From Sinotaia quadrata (taxonomy: Eukaryota; Mollusca; Gastropoda; Architaenioglossa; Viviparidae), in contig CM054177.1 of assembly GCA_028829895.1 (NCBI GenBank), positions 49,558,664-49,622,663 of the forward strand: DNA of 64,000 nt, given 5' to 3'. The translations under genes and the position numbers were made by a program. Below, piece after piece: positions 33,101 to 47,900 of this stretch; within the stretch, counting starts at the first letter, position 1; the number at the start of each line of letters is the position of its first letter. Below the pieces are notes generated by a model. That model had not been told where the DNA came from, searched no databases, and worked only from the letters and a program-made list of their open reading frames with translations.

Positions 33101-36100
33101 TTGACTAATACATAATTACATTTTTCACTCAATTTAAAACACATAATATTTAATATTATAAAATAGCTGTTACACTTGAGATTTCCACTGCTTGTGCATT
33201 TTCTTTTTTAATAAAGAATATTCATTCTTAATTTGTAGAGAATGAATGAAGGATATATAATAAAATTTTAAAAATTATGTTGGATAGAGTAATGTAACTT
33301 TATAGCACACAAAAGTGTGGGTGCTACTAAAAATGTTTAAGCAAAAGCTTTTCTGAAATAATTTTACATTTTTAGCAGGTAGAAACAACTCTGCTAAACT
33401 TGAAAGCTTTTGAATGAAATTACAGATGAACACTTATTATTAATCATATACTTTTATTTCCCAGATATAGTACAATTTAGAAATAAAATATTATCTTCCA
33501 ATGAATAATGATTTTGATTTAACATTGCTATTTTTATTTGTTATTTTCAGTGCTTTTTTTTAATTTTTAAAGAAGCATTGCAAGTACTTATGCATTGTTT
33601 TTATTTTCCCCTTCTTTATTCACCAAAGTCACAATAAAAGAGGTACAAGTATGCCATACTAGCAACTACCATGGCTAAGTTACAAAATAAAGTAATTATT
33701 GTTATCACATAAATATTAGGGATTTAATTTACAGTTGCACAATTTTATTAGCACTATTATTAATTCAAATATCTAAGCATTACAATTAGGGTGAAGGTTG
33801 GCAATCCTGAAGGAGTGGGTGTAGGATTGAAAAAGTTCTATCTGCCATAACACTCAAACCCCAATCCTCATGTTAGATTTTGTAGCCACTTGACTCCACC
33901 AATTTAATTATTTAAATAATTGATATGCAGTTTTAGAATATATATTAACAGATTAATAATTTGTTTTGTATTTACATTTAGTATCCAAGCATAATAGAAT
34001 TAAATGTTGGAGGGCGCCACTTTACCACAACTCTTCTGACTCTTACCAAAAGGCGTGACACAATGCTGGGTGCTATGTTTAGTGGCATGCACCGCCAGCC
34101 ACAAGACAAAAATGGCTGCTACTTTATTGATGCTGATGGAGACACATTTGCATGCATTTTGAGATATCTTCGAGATGGAGAGCTACCACCCACTGATATG
34201 ATAGAGAGGGTTTACAACTCTGCTCTTTACTTTGGTCTGCAAGATTTGGTCAGTGAATTAGAAATGACACCCAAAATAATGGCATTACAGGTAATTGCTT
34301 AATTAAACTCTTTGAGTTAACAATGAAAGAAATGATTGAATTGATATTTTGATACACTATAAATATCTCATTAACAGAGCTGAGAAAGCTACACTATAGT
34401 TTGTAAAAAGTAAAATGAGACAGCTATAAGTAGAACCATTGTAAAAGCAATTTGAATTTCCTTTATAAAAATAAGAAAATTTGAGTTAAGAATCCTATTA
34501 CAATACTGTATGTATTTTTCTAAAAGTACAAATAAAAACTAAAATAACTCAGAAACAAATGAAAATAATTATTAATTATCAATACAATGCACATAAAACT
34601 TTTTCCCCAGTGGATTTTATTTTATTTTAAAGTGTATTTGAACCATTTTAATTTATTCCTTCTCTTCAGTCTTTCTATTCAGTTGACACTAAAACATAAG
34701 AAGTTAACACTAGAACATAACCAAATTAACATTAGAATATAACCAAATTAGCATTAGAACATAGATGAATTAGCAACATAAAAGATTAATTACAAAGACT
34801 ATCACTCAGATTTCAACACACATAATCTTTTGACCAAATTTTGAGCCAGAATTAAATCTACATGCATTGTGTTTATGTTTCAGAAATGTTGGGGATTTAC
34901 TTATTGATGCTTCTTTATAGATCAGTGTTACACTACAACTGCCAGTAATAATTGTTACATTACAGCATTACTATTCAACTGCCAATAAATTGAATAATTA
35001 TTGCTACAGTACGGTATTACAACACAGCCACCAGTATTAATTGTTACAATAGTATTACAACTTTCAGTAATAATTGTTATAGTACAGTGTTGTAATGCAT
35101 CTGCCAATAATTGTTACATTTCAGTTTTACAACACAGCTATCACTAAGTATTGCTACGATACAGTTTAGAACACTGTCATTAGTATTAATTGTACAATAA
35201 TGTTGCAAGTGAGCTGCCAGTAATTATTGGTACAACACAGTACTACAACACAGCTGCCAATAATAATTGTTATACTGGTGTTACAGCACAGCTGCCAGTA
35301 TATTGTTACAGTAGTTTTGCAATGTGGCCACCATTAATTATTATTACAGTAAATGCTACAACACAGTTGTCAGTAACTATTGTTTCAGTAGTTTTAAAAC
35401 ACAGCAGTAATTATTATTACAGTACAGTGTTACAACACATTGGCAGTAATTATTGCTACATTTTTCACTGTTACAGCTGGCAGTAATTATTGTTACAGTA
35501 ATGTTACAACACAGTCACCAATAATAATAATTGTTACAGTAGTTACAACACAGCTGCCAGTAATTATTGTTACTATTTTTTGCTTTGTATTTCTGTTATC
35601 ATCTTTACCTTTGATAGTTTTCAGTCAAAACTACTTCATACAGGGGACAAGGTTTTAATTGTCTAAATCATTTGTTGTTTATATTAATATTATTGTGCAA
35701 TTAAAATAAATGTCAGTTTTCAGAGATAAATGGGACTGTGACTATCTGTTGTGGAAAAATCTTGGATGATGCAGACTAAGCATATATGTATAGAATCTGC
35801 AATATATATCAACAACCCCACCCCCCACCCCATCCTCTTTGTGAATAAAAATTTTACGAGTTTAGAAAATAAATTATATAAGTTTGCACTGGCATACTTT
35901 TGTAGAGTTACCGGTTTGTTGCAGTATGTATCTCAAAATAATGACTGTATTCTATCATCAGTAACTGATAATCCATTAATAGTTTTAATCACTTTATTTT
36001 CACAAGCACTATCACCCTTGTTCAATGGCTGATAGGTCTTTTGGTGATACAGTGAATTAATACTCAATGTGTTGTTAGATTTTAGATTGGAATGTATATT

Positions 36101-37078
36101 GTTGTAATAATAATATTAAAGATTACCCTCTTATAAACCAGAATTTGGATGTCTGAGATTGGTGGGTACTGTAGACCTTATAAAGAACTGTCAATATCCT
36201 ATCAGATGACTAGTTAGTGAGGATGTAAATATTTATAGTAAATAAAGACATGCCAGTAATCAGACTAATAATGAACTTCTTGAGAATATGTATAACATTT
36301 AGAGTGGGTGAAATTAACAGTACAAGGGGAAAAGCTCAATGAAATGGAAAAATTAAGTAGAAATTTGAGATCTGACATACTAAGATTTAATTTTAACCAG
36401 CCGTATGTAATTGTTGTTCTAGATAAATAGAAATTTGATTTATAGAGATATGATATATTGAGGTTTTACGGTAGGTTGAAACACACAAAAAAAAATGAGT
36501 TACTTCTTTAGGTCTCATATCAAAACGGGATTGTAGGTTTATAAAATTGTTTTTTTAAAAAAAAAAAATATATATGCCTACTTAAGTCAGATATATTAAG
36601 GTTTGACTGTAAGTTTTTGTCACTATTTATATTCTGTTTAAAATATTTGTCTCCTCAGATGAAAGAGAAAATGCACGCTCAACTTGGCAATTTCCACAAC
36701 ACTGTCAAGACAATCTTAAATGCTGCCATAAACTCCCCTAGCCGTGACTCATTATGGCCTAGAACCAAGCTCATTGTTGCTGTTCAACATAAGGATAGCC
36801 AGCCAACTTACTTTAACTTATCACACAAATGTGCTTCTCACAACAAAAATGAGTGGGTGTATGCACACATTTTGATTGGGCCGATTACATGCAGTATGGT
36901 GACAGAAGGTGATTATATGCAAGCTATTGTACAAGAACTCACTTCAAGAGGTTTTATGGTACAGCTGCAGGAAGTGGGCAAATGTGACGTTGGACATGAA
37001 GAAATTGTAGTAGATCCTGAGCATGTGGAGGAACATTGCTATGCACAAATTTATTCTCTGCTTTTCCATTGGAATTAG
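30120..37078 (+). CDS. BTB/POZ (T1) protein, KCTD7/KCTD14 type
   Basis: Three confident coding exons: 30120-30152, 33982-34290 and 36659-37078, all phase 0, with GT-AG introns, giving 253 codons (human KCTD14 is about this size). Exon 1 starts at ATG in a good context (aaaccATGg) and encodes MASSSYETDHN. Exon 2 is the BTB/T1 domain (IIELNVGGRHFTTTLLTL; FIDADGDTF; ILRYLRDGELP; ALYFGLQDLV). Exon 3 is the C-terminal domain, whose VGKCD...YAQIYSLLFHWN end parallels the KCTD7/KCTD14 end. KCTD7-type proteins are adaptors of CUL3 ubiquitin ligases; this role is inferred from the family. A 42-nt in-phase candidate exon lies at 30247-30288. AATAAA is at 37126-37131. Introns are rich in minisatellites. 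Assignment to the subfamily is moderately sure; assignment to KCTD is secure. Confidence 0.88.
30247..30288 (+). CDS. Possible small cassette exon of KCTD-type gene
   Basis: Acceptor aaattag, 14 sense codons (VTSRHVNKTSDNTR), donor gtaaat, phase 0 at both ends. It would lengthen the N-terminus before the BTB domain without breaking the frame. The pyrimidine tract is weak. Confidence 0.3.
31200..31875 (+). repeat. Minisatellite in KCTD intron
   Basis: About 16 diverged copies of a 37-50 bp unit around cttccttaagggagtaagat + attgagatgtttgattgttgac. Non-coding. Confidence 0.9.
33982..34290 (+). CDS. KCTD-type gene, BTB/T1 exon
   Basis: 103 codons between acceptor tacatttag and donor gtaattg, phase 0 at both ends. 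Contains the whole T1-type BTB fold, beginning YPSIIELNVGGRHF. It is the clearest coding block in this part of the window. Confidence 0.95.
34925..35575 (+). repeat. Minisatellite in KCTD intron 2
   Basis: Diverged tandem units around acaacacagctgccagtaat + aattgttacagtacagt, period about 45-52 bp. Open frames across it are repeat artefacts. Confidence 0.85.
36659..37078 (+). CDS. KCTD-type gene, last coding exon
   Basis: Acceptor tctcctcag, 139 codons and TAG. Begins MKEKMHAQLGNFHNTVKTIL and carries the alpha/beta C-terminal domain. The 3' UTR follows with AATAAA at 37126-37131. Confidence 0.92.
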   Translation: MKEKMHAQLGNFHNTVKTILNAAINSPSRDSLWPRTKLIVAVQHKDSQPTYFNLSHKCASHNKNEWVYAHILIGPITCSMVTEGDYMQAIVQELTSRGFMVQLQEVGKCDVGHEEIVVDPEHVEEHCYAQIYSLLFHWN

Positions 37079-37125
37079 CAAGTTGATTGTAGTGGCTGCT
37101 TCATTTAATCAGCAATATAAGACCA

Positions 37126-37131
37126 AATAAA
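37126..37131 (+). terminator. Polyadenylation signal of KCTD-type gene
   Basis: AATAAA 48 bp after the stop. Alternative AATAAA signals further downstream (for example near 37310) could give a longer 3' UTR. Confidence 0.6.
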
Positions 37132-40100
37132 GAAAAAATAGGTAACACATGGAAATTATAAAATACACAGAAAACCTCTATAATTATAATAATTTCATTT
37201 CCATGAAACATCTTAGTAAAGTAGCAGATATTTTTGTACATATGTTCAAGAAATCAGCAACTTGTATAAGTATTATTTTGGCATCATTCTCTGTTTGCAG
37301 GAATCTATCAATAAAACTCATAAAAAGACATGCTCTAAATATGCCCTAGTGCTTTCTCATCTGTTTTAAATTCATTTTACATTTAGATTTACACATCAGA
37401 ATAATTCAGGGTGAACTTTTATTCCCTTAATTTTTTAAAATCTTAGTGCACTTCAGAGTTTGCAGACTTTCATGTTGTTTTTATCCAATGTACACATCAT
37501 ACATTTTTCCTAACTGTTAATTATAACCACTTTAAGGATTTAGCATATAATTCATATCATAGAACCAAAGCCAGATAAAAAGCTTTTCGGAAAACATTTA
37601 GTCACTGCAGGGATTCAGTTTGAAAGATCAGTCTCCTGCCTTGCATTAGGCTCCATGTATTTCATTGTATGCCACTTCTCCAGCACTCAAACCTGGGGAG
37701 AAAAGTGGCTGATTTTGTCTGTTGACTAAAAACATTTTTGGCCAGTATTATTAAGAGATTTTTGCCAGTATTATTTCAGATAACCTAATATGCAGGAGCA
37801 ACTGTAAGTTTAGCATATTAGGGCAATTTCTTAATTTTCTCTGGTATCTGTTTACTGATGACTATTTTTTCAAAATGTAAAAAGAACAAAATATCTGTTA
37901 AAAGTAGTCATGTTCTTAGTCTGGCTGCTCTTCTTTAAGATAACTAGTAATATGACTCATAGTATAAGTATTATACATAGTATTGCTCCAGAAAGAAAAT
38001 CTGATTAAGTGTATTTAAGTGTGTTTGTGTGTGTGTGTATTTGATCTCTCCATATCTTCATACTAATAAAAGGAATAAATTACATAGTCACTATTATTAC
38101 ACCACCAGTATATAAGTGCCTATGAAATTTGCACATAGTAAAAAATGTTATATATATACCACTTACAGAATTTGTGCATCCATTTTACTGTGAACTTTGA
38201 AGTGAATCTTCAGTTTGCTAACAACTAGAATTTCAGTAAGTTAGCAGTGTTGTAAATTAAAAAAATAATTTTTATACTTAATGTTTTAATTTACCTTTGA
38301 AACTTTAAAGAAAAGTAACTTTAAAAAGTCCACACTTATCCAATATTCTTCTAAACTAATGCAATTAAGTGTACATACCATATTTTTTTGACTTTGTACA
38401 CAGTCTATAAATATAAGCAACAACATTAAGTTTTCTAGCTCGCTAGTAATTCATTTTATAATTTTCAGTATGGTTGTATAAATTTACTAATGTCATACAC
38501 TATATCAGAACTCAAGGTTGAAAGTGAAACATAGATAATTCTAATTGAATATAATTTTGTAAATATGTATGTTTAGAAGACTGTGTGAATTTTCTACAAT
38601 TTGCATTTATCAAAAAGTGCTTTCATGTCTGACTGTTTAGATATTTTTGTTTGAAATGTATAGTGATAGGTATTTATTTTGATTTGGATCAGCAGATCTG
38701 GAACTTTTCATTCAGAATGCTCTCAGTAGTAATGTATACATTTGTGTTCTGTTCTTATCTTTTGCCATCACCTGTAAAAGACATTGTACAATATTTGCTT
38801 GTAGAATGATACATCACCCCCACCCCCCATTTCCCTTTCAAGTTAATTGTTTGTGCAATATATGATGCAGAATGCATTAGTTTCTTGAAAAAATGGAGGC
38901 TGTTTATACTAGGGAGGACAAAACATTCGCCTTTAATTTATTATATACTGTTGGCAATTTGTATAAATTGTTATATTTCATGTGTCTTAAAGTATTTTCA
39001 GTACGCAGGATTTACGCAGTTTCCCCTCCCCCCCCCCCCCCCAACATGAATATGTACAAAGTAATAACTTTCTACACAAATTTTTATTCTTTTACTTTAA
39101 TTTTAAATATATATATATATATTTGCTTTTAAGTGCCTTGGAAGTCTTTCTCTCAACCAAATCACAGTGCCATTTCGTTTACAGCATTCTTTAACATTTT
39201 TCTTAACAAAATAAGATTGTGACTGCTAGTATTTATTTAATAATTATTATATTTAGTTTAACGAAAAGTCCTTTTTGATTAACTGAAAACAATTGCTTTT
39301 ATGTTTGTATATATAGAATATACTCCTTTAAAATATTTTTTGTGTTTGTGTACATTATTATGATCCAGTATCTTTTTGTTGCACTTTTCTAGTATGCAAC
39401 AAACTGCATATACTATATGAGTACTTATATATTAATTGCAAGACCAAACAAAAATGTTCATAAGCATTATTCTATGAAGAATATTCGATATGCATAAAAA
39501 CAGGGTTTTATATTTTTAATCCTTTGTTTGCATTTTTATTGTCTTTAACTGGTATCATTTGAATTTGTATACATGATCCTAAGTTACTTAATTTTTATTG
39601 GAATTTATTCATTTGATTTGGTGTCTTTTATCAGTGCATATTTTATCAGGATCCAGTGTCATTTTATTTTTATTTGCAGAAATTAAAATATAATCTTTGA
39701 CATAAATGCTTAATCATACTCTGTCTTTTATTTTTAATTTAACATTATTATGATTTGAATTATTTATGTACATTTTTATACTCTTGCAATCAAGAGGTTT
39801 GTATTTAAATTCCTTATCTTGGCAAGATTTGATGTTTTGTAATTTTATTTATATACATTATCATGGTTTGTGTATTTTGGTGTTGGGAGAACAAATGAAA
39901 AAAAGTAAAGAACCAAGGAAAATTTGTTCCACTACTGTTGGCAATTTTATTGTAATAGTATTAGAAGAATTTGATGTTTAAAAGTATTTTAGCACAAAAT
40001 GTAATTACATATTTTTTTTAAAAAAATGAATAGGTCTAGTGAGACAAATATATATTATTGAAATAGATGCTAGCTGATGTTGTTAACAAATACTGGAATC

Positions 40101-41902
40101 TAAGGTAGAGGTCATTCATTTAATATGATGGGGAGGAGGGATTATTGATATTGGGTGAGAGGAGTAATGTATATGCATATAAATTAAACAAACCATACAT
40201 ATGTTCAGCAATGTGTGGCAAATACATCTATCCAGGATTGGTATAATTTTACAAATTTATCTGTGAGTGATTAATTTAGTATATGATAATTTTAACATTA
40301 TCATGTTAGTAACATTATAATGCCAATGGTAAGCATACAATAAAGAAGCAAACTATCTATATAACTACTGCACTAGCTTGTGCTTAAACAGATGACAAAG
40401 TATTTTTTAATTTTTATTGAGTACTTAATTATCTTGTTTGTTTGTAAGAAAAGAATAGCTATTATTTTTTGCTGTTGCTATTGATGCTTGTTTGTCTGCA
40501 AGATAGGAATAACCATAATTTTGTTTGTTTATTTTCTTGAATATGTGCTTTTTCAACAACAAAAAAACTGATTTTGGATTTTTGTGTATGTTTTGTTGCT
40601 TGTTTGACTTTGATGGGGAAGCTCTTAAGGTTCTAACAGACACAACCAAAGCCAATTTCTGAGGCGGGCAACACAAGTCATCAGTTAGGTTTGTTTAGCC
40701 TATCCTCAAGGACACGGCGGTAAAATTTAATTTCTTGCACTCTGTATAGTATTCCATCAAGTGCTTGAATCTACATTTGAGAGAGGTGAGATAAAATGTC
40801 ATTCTCATATATTCTCTTGCAAGGTAATAATCCCTAACAAGTGTGCTTTATTATCAATATGTGCATAATGAATAAAAGAAAATCAGGTTACATATGAAAA
40901 AGTACAATTTATTACATATAATTTCATCAGCATAAGTCATGCAAATTATTAATTATTGATATAATCCCACACACAAACACACCAAAAAATTATCAAAAGC
41001 ATTAACAGTTCAACATTTATATTTAATTCGTATTTGAATAACTTAAAATATCTTCTGTGGGCCAAAATATAAAAAGACTGAAGTGGCAGATGTGGAATAG
41101 ATGTAATATTCTGGAAAATGATTTTATCATTAGATACTAATTTCTTAAGACTAGTCTCTTATAAAACTGCTACACACAGCTATGATCTATAATAATAAAT
41201 AAATAAAGATGTTTTAATTAAGAAAATAATTTTTTGCCAAGACTAGTGCAATATTTACTAAAACAATAATGAAATGGGTGAGGGTCAAGAAGGTGAACAT
41301 AGTACATAAGAGGAAAGTAAAGAAAGTGGTGGGGGTAGGAAAGTAATGATATAAGTACACTAGTAATTTAACTCCATTAAGAATGCAACTCCAATAGCAA
41401 TTTAAATACATTAGCAATATATTATAAGTACATTAATAATGTAAAGCCATTAACAACTCCAACTACAGTTTAAATACGGTAGCAATATAAGTATTTTAGC
41501 ACCAATCACATCAGCAACCCCATGTCTAGTGTGATCAGACAATACATTTCATATCACTAGCACTGCAAAGTCCACATTTAAATGGATATGAAATTAAACA
41601 AAATATTTGCTGCTTTGTAAAGCAATAATAATTTGTCATGAATTTACATCAATTTGTGCACACAAAAAAAATTAGTTTTTGTAAAATGTCATTTTCAACA
41701 TTTCTCCACTTAAGTGACATTGTAGCAATAATTCATCACAAATTCACACACTCTTGTGATGTTTCAAGAAAGAGTTTCCACTCTTTTGTGATGTCAACAC
41801 TCACTTGAACAATCTCATTAACACAAATTTCTCATTTGTGCATGCAGTCTAAAGAATGCGCAAGTTGCAAGCCAAAGTCTGCTTAGATTGTTTTACACTT
41901 TC
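37132..41902. other. Intergenic region between convergent genes
   Basis: About 4.8 kb of AT-rich DNA holding the 3' UTRs of the KCTD-type gene and of HAUS1. No further coding exon was recognised. A C-run lies at about 39028-39042. The nearest strong minus-strand AATAAA for HAUS1 is at 40908-40913. Confidence 0.45.
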
Positions 41903-41953
41903 CTAAAGTCGCATCAGGTCAACCTTCTTTTGTATTTCTGCTTCCAGTTCTGA
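41903..41953 (-). CDS. HAUS1: HAUS1 exon 9 (terminal coding exon)
   Basis: 51 nt: acceptor aatttgcag, SELEAEIQKKVDLMRL and TAG. The ending mirrors the VDMMEL end of human HAUS1. Confidence 0.92.
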   Translation of the reverse strand, partial: SELEAEIQKKVDLMRL

Positions 41954-44900
41954 CTGCAAATTATTAAATATCCAGTATGACAACAAAAAAAACAAAAAAA
42001 AATCTAAGGGAAAAAAAATTAACTCTTAGCCTGCTCAGCTTTTTTACATGCTTATAACTATGCATGCAAGAGAATGTTGCACAATACTTATGTCAAACTA
42101 AATGCAAGGATAGATCTGAAAAACTAAAAATGAAAGGCTGATTTATCTCCCATTGTCCCATTGAAACTAAGGCACAAGTTAAAGTTGTTCCTCAAGAGAT
42201 TCATTAATAACTATAAAATAATTACAAAGATAAAATTTAATTAATTTGAGAGAAAGTAAATCTCTGGTATATGTGATGGTAATTTTTATATATATAAATA
42301 TGAACAATGAAAAATAATTGGGAGGGGAAAATGTCATTATGTACAGGTAGTCAGTCATTCCTTGATTAACAGTCCATAGGTGTATTTAAGAAAAATCTTG
42401 TTTATACTGGAAAATATATTTGCATGCTTGTATGAAAACAAACTATATAATCAACTGTCACATGGGATATTATCTATTTCTATCTTAAGGCATCCAAATG
42501 TTAAAGACATAAACTAATTAAAACAATGCTATATATGTATTCTATTAATCACAATCATATTTTATTGAATACTTCTTAAGTAAATTGATTATTTTGAATG
42601 CTTTCATTAAGATATCTTAGGAACTTGACCTCTAAAAATGTATGACAACACATGGTTTGTTGTTTTCTCTTTTCTAAACCAAGTACAATAAACTGAAGCT
42701 GGAGCAACATTAAAGAAACTAGGCTGATTACCATTCTCTGACTAGAGCAAAATGTCTTATGTATTCAAATATACTAAATCTTTAAGTATATGCATAAAAC
42801 ATCAGATAATATATGACCCAATGTATAACAATTTATTATAGAGGGTGAAAAAAATCCTTTCCTGAGTTTTTAAAATTACAATACATGTACATTGTGTATG
42901 CCTTTCATTTTCAATAACAATAGTAATTAAAATATAATATTTTGTTCCTCTAAGATTGGCAAATATTTTTATTACATTTAAATATAAGAACTACAATGTG
43001 AAAATTGCAAAAGAGTATGAATATTAATTCTGTATCCTCATACAAGGAGAAGATTGTTTTACAAATTATCAATTTCAGGTACACTTAACAGAATCAGGTG
43101 AAAAACTCTTTACTTAAAACAATTAATAAAAGTCTAAAATTAGATAAAACATTAACACATTTTTTGGCAAAGAATCAAATGTGATACAAGACAAAGATTT
43201 CATTAATGAAATATATATATATATGTAGATAAGATGACTACAAAAAACTTACTATTTTGTGCTTTAGTTCAACAACCTTCACCTTGGCTTCTGAAATGTC
43301 CTGCAATAGATAACATGGAAAATTATCTCCAAAACTGGAATGCAAAATATAAATGACAAATGATAGTGGCCTAATATTATTTTAGCACATCTGCTTCTAG
43401 AAATAGAGTCAAATTTATTTAATTTTACTTTATCCAATAATGATTATCAATAGCTTGCAAATGCATTTGAACAGCAAAACTATTGATAAAAGTTTTATTT
43501 ACTAATGTGAATATGTTTGCTCAAGACTTCTAACAGTATTATTCACACTTAGAGAAGTATGAGCCATACCGAGCCGCAGGTGAATTACAGGATGGGATAA
43601 TTTTTAGTTTGTTTTTTTTTAATTTTTTAATTTTGAAAATGTCACATCTGTCAATCTCTTTCAATGCCACCCAATCTAAAGAGGTACAAAACCCAAATCT
43701 TATGTACAAAACCTTATTAAAATTTCACAAGGTTTAATAATCTTTGGTCTAAGGGAATATTAAATAACCTTCGGTAATTTACCTATGAGTACTTAGTCCA
43801 AGGCACTAATATAATGCCTAAGCAAACTTTAAAATAAGTTGATTACCAATACAAGAAATACGCTAATGAAGTGAGACTATAAAAACGACAACTACTTACT
43901 GGTGGGAGATCATGATAATTCTGAAGCTTTCTTCTAAGAGGATCTAATTCATCTTGGAGTTTTTGAAGATTCTGCATACAATCATACACTCAAGTTGAGA
44001 GAAAAATCAAGAAATACAACCAACATTTTTATTATCAGAAATGAGTACAGATATAATGATTCTTAAGAAAAACATAATTAAATTTCAAAACATAAAGGGT
44101 ATGAAACAAAGACTAAAATACTAAACAATTCAAATTATTACAATCCAAACTACCTCAATGAAAAATAAAGTCATTTATGACCCCAAATTTATAATTTGTG
44201 TGTGTTTCTCTCTCTCACTCCAGAATCCACAATAGACCTTTCATCTTCACGATGTTCTCAATCTTGGGCTGCTTCTGGGGGAGCCCCACAGCCTCGCGGT
44301 GCATCTGAGGTGGAGGGCTGGTGGAAGGGGGTGAAACAGGTTGCACCTAGTTTGGCGCACACCCTCAACCACCCTTCAAAGATGGGGGGGGGGGGGGGTA
44401 GGGGCCGAAGTCTCTTTGTTTATTTTTTTTATAACTTTTCTGCCAAATATATATATATATTCTGTAATTTGTCAAAAACCTCAGGTATATAAAATAAGAT
44501 AATATGAAAGTTCTCTTTATAATCTGCTATAAATTAATCAGCTTATTTTGCTTACATATATTACATAGTATTGCATAGTTATTAATTTTTCCAGTAATCA
44601 ATATTCAATATTGCAACAAAACTGCCATATTGTCTGCTTAAGTTAGTGTTTGTTGGCATGTGGATCTTAAATTTTCTTATGCAACTAAATGTTCATATAT
44701 TTAAATCTGAATAACAAATGCTAGATACTGAAATGAAAATGTTATCTTACAAATCTTAGAATTTGTTGTATGGATCATACATTTCCTTATCATTCAACCA
44801 ACCAAGTGTCCAAACATTTAAACTTAAAGAAAACATTTCCATAAACCCATCTTCAACCTACACAAATATGAAGAGATATATAATCTAATCCTTGGAACTT

Positions 44901-47900
44901 TATCTTACTGACAATTTCCCCTCCATGCTTAGTGCAATGAGAATTTCATACAGTCAGCAAACATTTCATAAAATATGCATCTTTTAATCTTTTTTAAAAT
45001 TAAAAATTATAACTATTGCATTAATTGTTTAAAACAACCGATTAGTAAAAATGTTATATTTATATATTAAATTATATTAAAATGTTTATCTTTTTCAGTA
45101 AAGTTTTAATTACAAGATATAATAATAATGTTTAATTGTTTTAATTTCAAGAAACCATTCATTTCCCCATCACCATTGACATATATTCTAAGCCTTCCCT
45201 AAAGACAGGCTGACAAATTGACAAACAAACAGTAGACAGGAAATTAGTAAAAAATGAAAAACTTGTAGTTATATTTTTTAGAAATTAACCTAAATCATTT
45301 TTCAGAAATTATACCTCTGCTTTCTTCACAAGATTTTCATGGAAAAGTGAAGGCTCAGCTCCTGACTTTAAACAATTTTCCTGTTTGGAAATCAAAAAAA
45401 GAAAGTAATTGTGGAGAAAGGATCAAGAATTAATAAAATTTTAATTTAACATCCTCTAATTCTACAGAATTAAGCCAATCACTACAAATTATTACTTCAG
45501 TATATAGCATTTCATTATATTTTTATATATTTATAAATTATGCTCTTCTTTGTGTCAAAAATCAGATTTTGTGTGCAGTGTAAATTATTAATAGTAAAAC
45601 CTTTACACTCATTATTTTATGCACAATCAGAGTAGATTATTAATAGTAAATTATTACACTCATTGTTTAGTACACAATCAGTGTAAATTATTAATAGTAA
45701 AACCTTTACACTCATTGTTTAGTGCACAATCAGTGTAAATTATTAATAGTAAAACCTTTACACTCATTGTTTAGTGTACAATCAGTGTAGATTATTATAG
45801 TAAAACCTTTACACTCATTGTTTAGTGCACAATCAGTGTAAATTATTAATAGTAAATCATTACACTCATTGTTCCTTGTTCCCTAAATGGGTTATTCAAG
45901 TTTTCATATTTTAAAAATATAGTCTGACAATCTTTTCTTTCCAAACGACTGTTTAGTTAATTTGTTTGAAAATATTCACAGGGATTTAAATGCAATTTTG
46001 ATGCCTGTGAACATTGAAACATTTACAAAATTCACCCTTCCCCAATGGATTAGAGTTTCATTCACTGTTGTCAGAAGATCTTAATGTTCCCTTAAAACTC
46101 TTTTATTAATTTTTTTCTCTGATTATTCAAAATAACAAAGCATGGAGATACAGGATTTTCATAGTGAAAAACTGCGAAACTTGGGGCAACTTCTATGATG
46201 TTTCTGAAAATTGGCAAGCAGACCACTGTGCATCATATATATATATCTCTGTACAAGACATTCTTCCAAAGTATAGATGTCTTAATTTCAGATATGTTCA
46301 AGATTGTGTATCACACAGATGTTACTGCCTGACATTCTTCTAAAGGTTATGTTTAACAACTATACAGAAGATGGTAACATGATTTTATCAGATGATCTCT
46401 GGCATTGACTTTTACCTGGCATGCGTGGCACTATACTATGCCATTTCATGGACAAAGGATGATTAAGGGAATGGAGCTGTATTCCTAGCTCTCATCACCA
46501 ATAACAATCATCCAACAAGCTGGATTTATCATTTTTTAACCTTTCCAGGAACTATTTTGCAAAAATAATCAAACCAATGGTGTTTATTCCAATTTTAAGA
46601 CATGGACTGAAGGCAAGATTGCTGCTCCTTCTTCTCAATGTCAACTGGGAATCCTCTTCAATTAAATTTCTGATGATAGATGAATTCCCATTTGTGGTAA
46701 TATTGGATGACTTTTAATGGGTTCATTCATAGCTGAGGTCAAATTATACAGTTTGAAAATGGCTAAACTACTTCACAGTTTAAAAGCAAGGGGCTTCAAT
46801 GTCATAGCCTGTCATAATTGGCCTCAATACTTAAATGCTATAGGCCGTATAGGGACTAAAACACTTTTCACACTCAACAAATATTGGGTTTCAACGAGTC
46901 CATCCAAGTCAGCCTCATGATTAAACTACTTCTTCATGATCAACAAGCATGGTGCTTTAATGCTGCAAGACTACAATGAACCCATCCAAGCTGGCCTCAA
47001 TACTTAAATTACTTTCTCACAATCAACAAGCATGGTGCTTCTATGATGCAAGACTACAATGAACCCATTAAATTCAGCCTCAATACTTATATATTGTCAA
47101 AAAGCATGCCAAAGAAATGCACGTTTGATCATATGGCAGAAATTCAAGTAGTATCTCTTATTTCTTATCACCATTATGCTTCCTGAGTAAGATTTTGTTA
47201 TAATTTGAAATTACCCCTTGTACAATATGTGCACACATATACGTGCATGCACAAACACACGAACTGACAAAATTGTAATTATTAAGGCAATAAAGAACAC
47301 AATTTTTTTTTTTTGTAACTGAACAACATAACACTTGCAATGAGTTGCAAACATTTTTTATCTTTGGTCTAGAGTATTATTTTATATTACATTACCTTAA
47401 GTTTTTTAATGAGTTGAGTGTATTCTCTGGCTTTACTTTGTAAGAACGCAGCAGTTTTTGCACGCTTTTCAATCTCCGCCCTCTGCTCACTAGATTGGTG
47501 CTGTAAATCTTGGTATGCCCTGCAAGTGCATTGAAAACAGCTATCATGCAGTCTTGGCTGTACATGTCAACGTATGACAAACTCTGCACATCCTAGCATC
47601 AATGTACACTGACAGAAAATTTCAAAGCCCATTAAAAGTAAAATAAGAGACAAGATAAAATCAGGCAGAGTAATTCACATTCTAAGCATTGTAATGAAGC
47701 AAACTGTCAACATATTCATTACAGTAGCTGATGTAGTAGCAAAGAAAAGCTAGCAATAATCCAGTTAAATATAATGACAAACTAATTGGCAGACAGCACT
47801 AGTTTAAAGAAAACCTTAGTACACTTAGTGAAAGCACTAGTTTTATGAATACTGGGTGATGGCACTAGTTTTATGAAACCTTAGTATATATATGGTGAAA

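Noticed and set aside
35190..35658. 98- and 72-codon plus-strand ORFs
   Set aside because: They run through the KCTD intron minisatellite.
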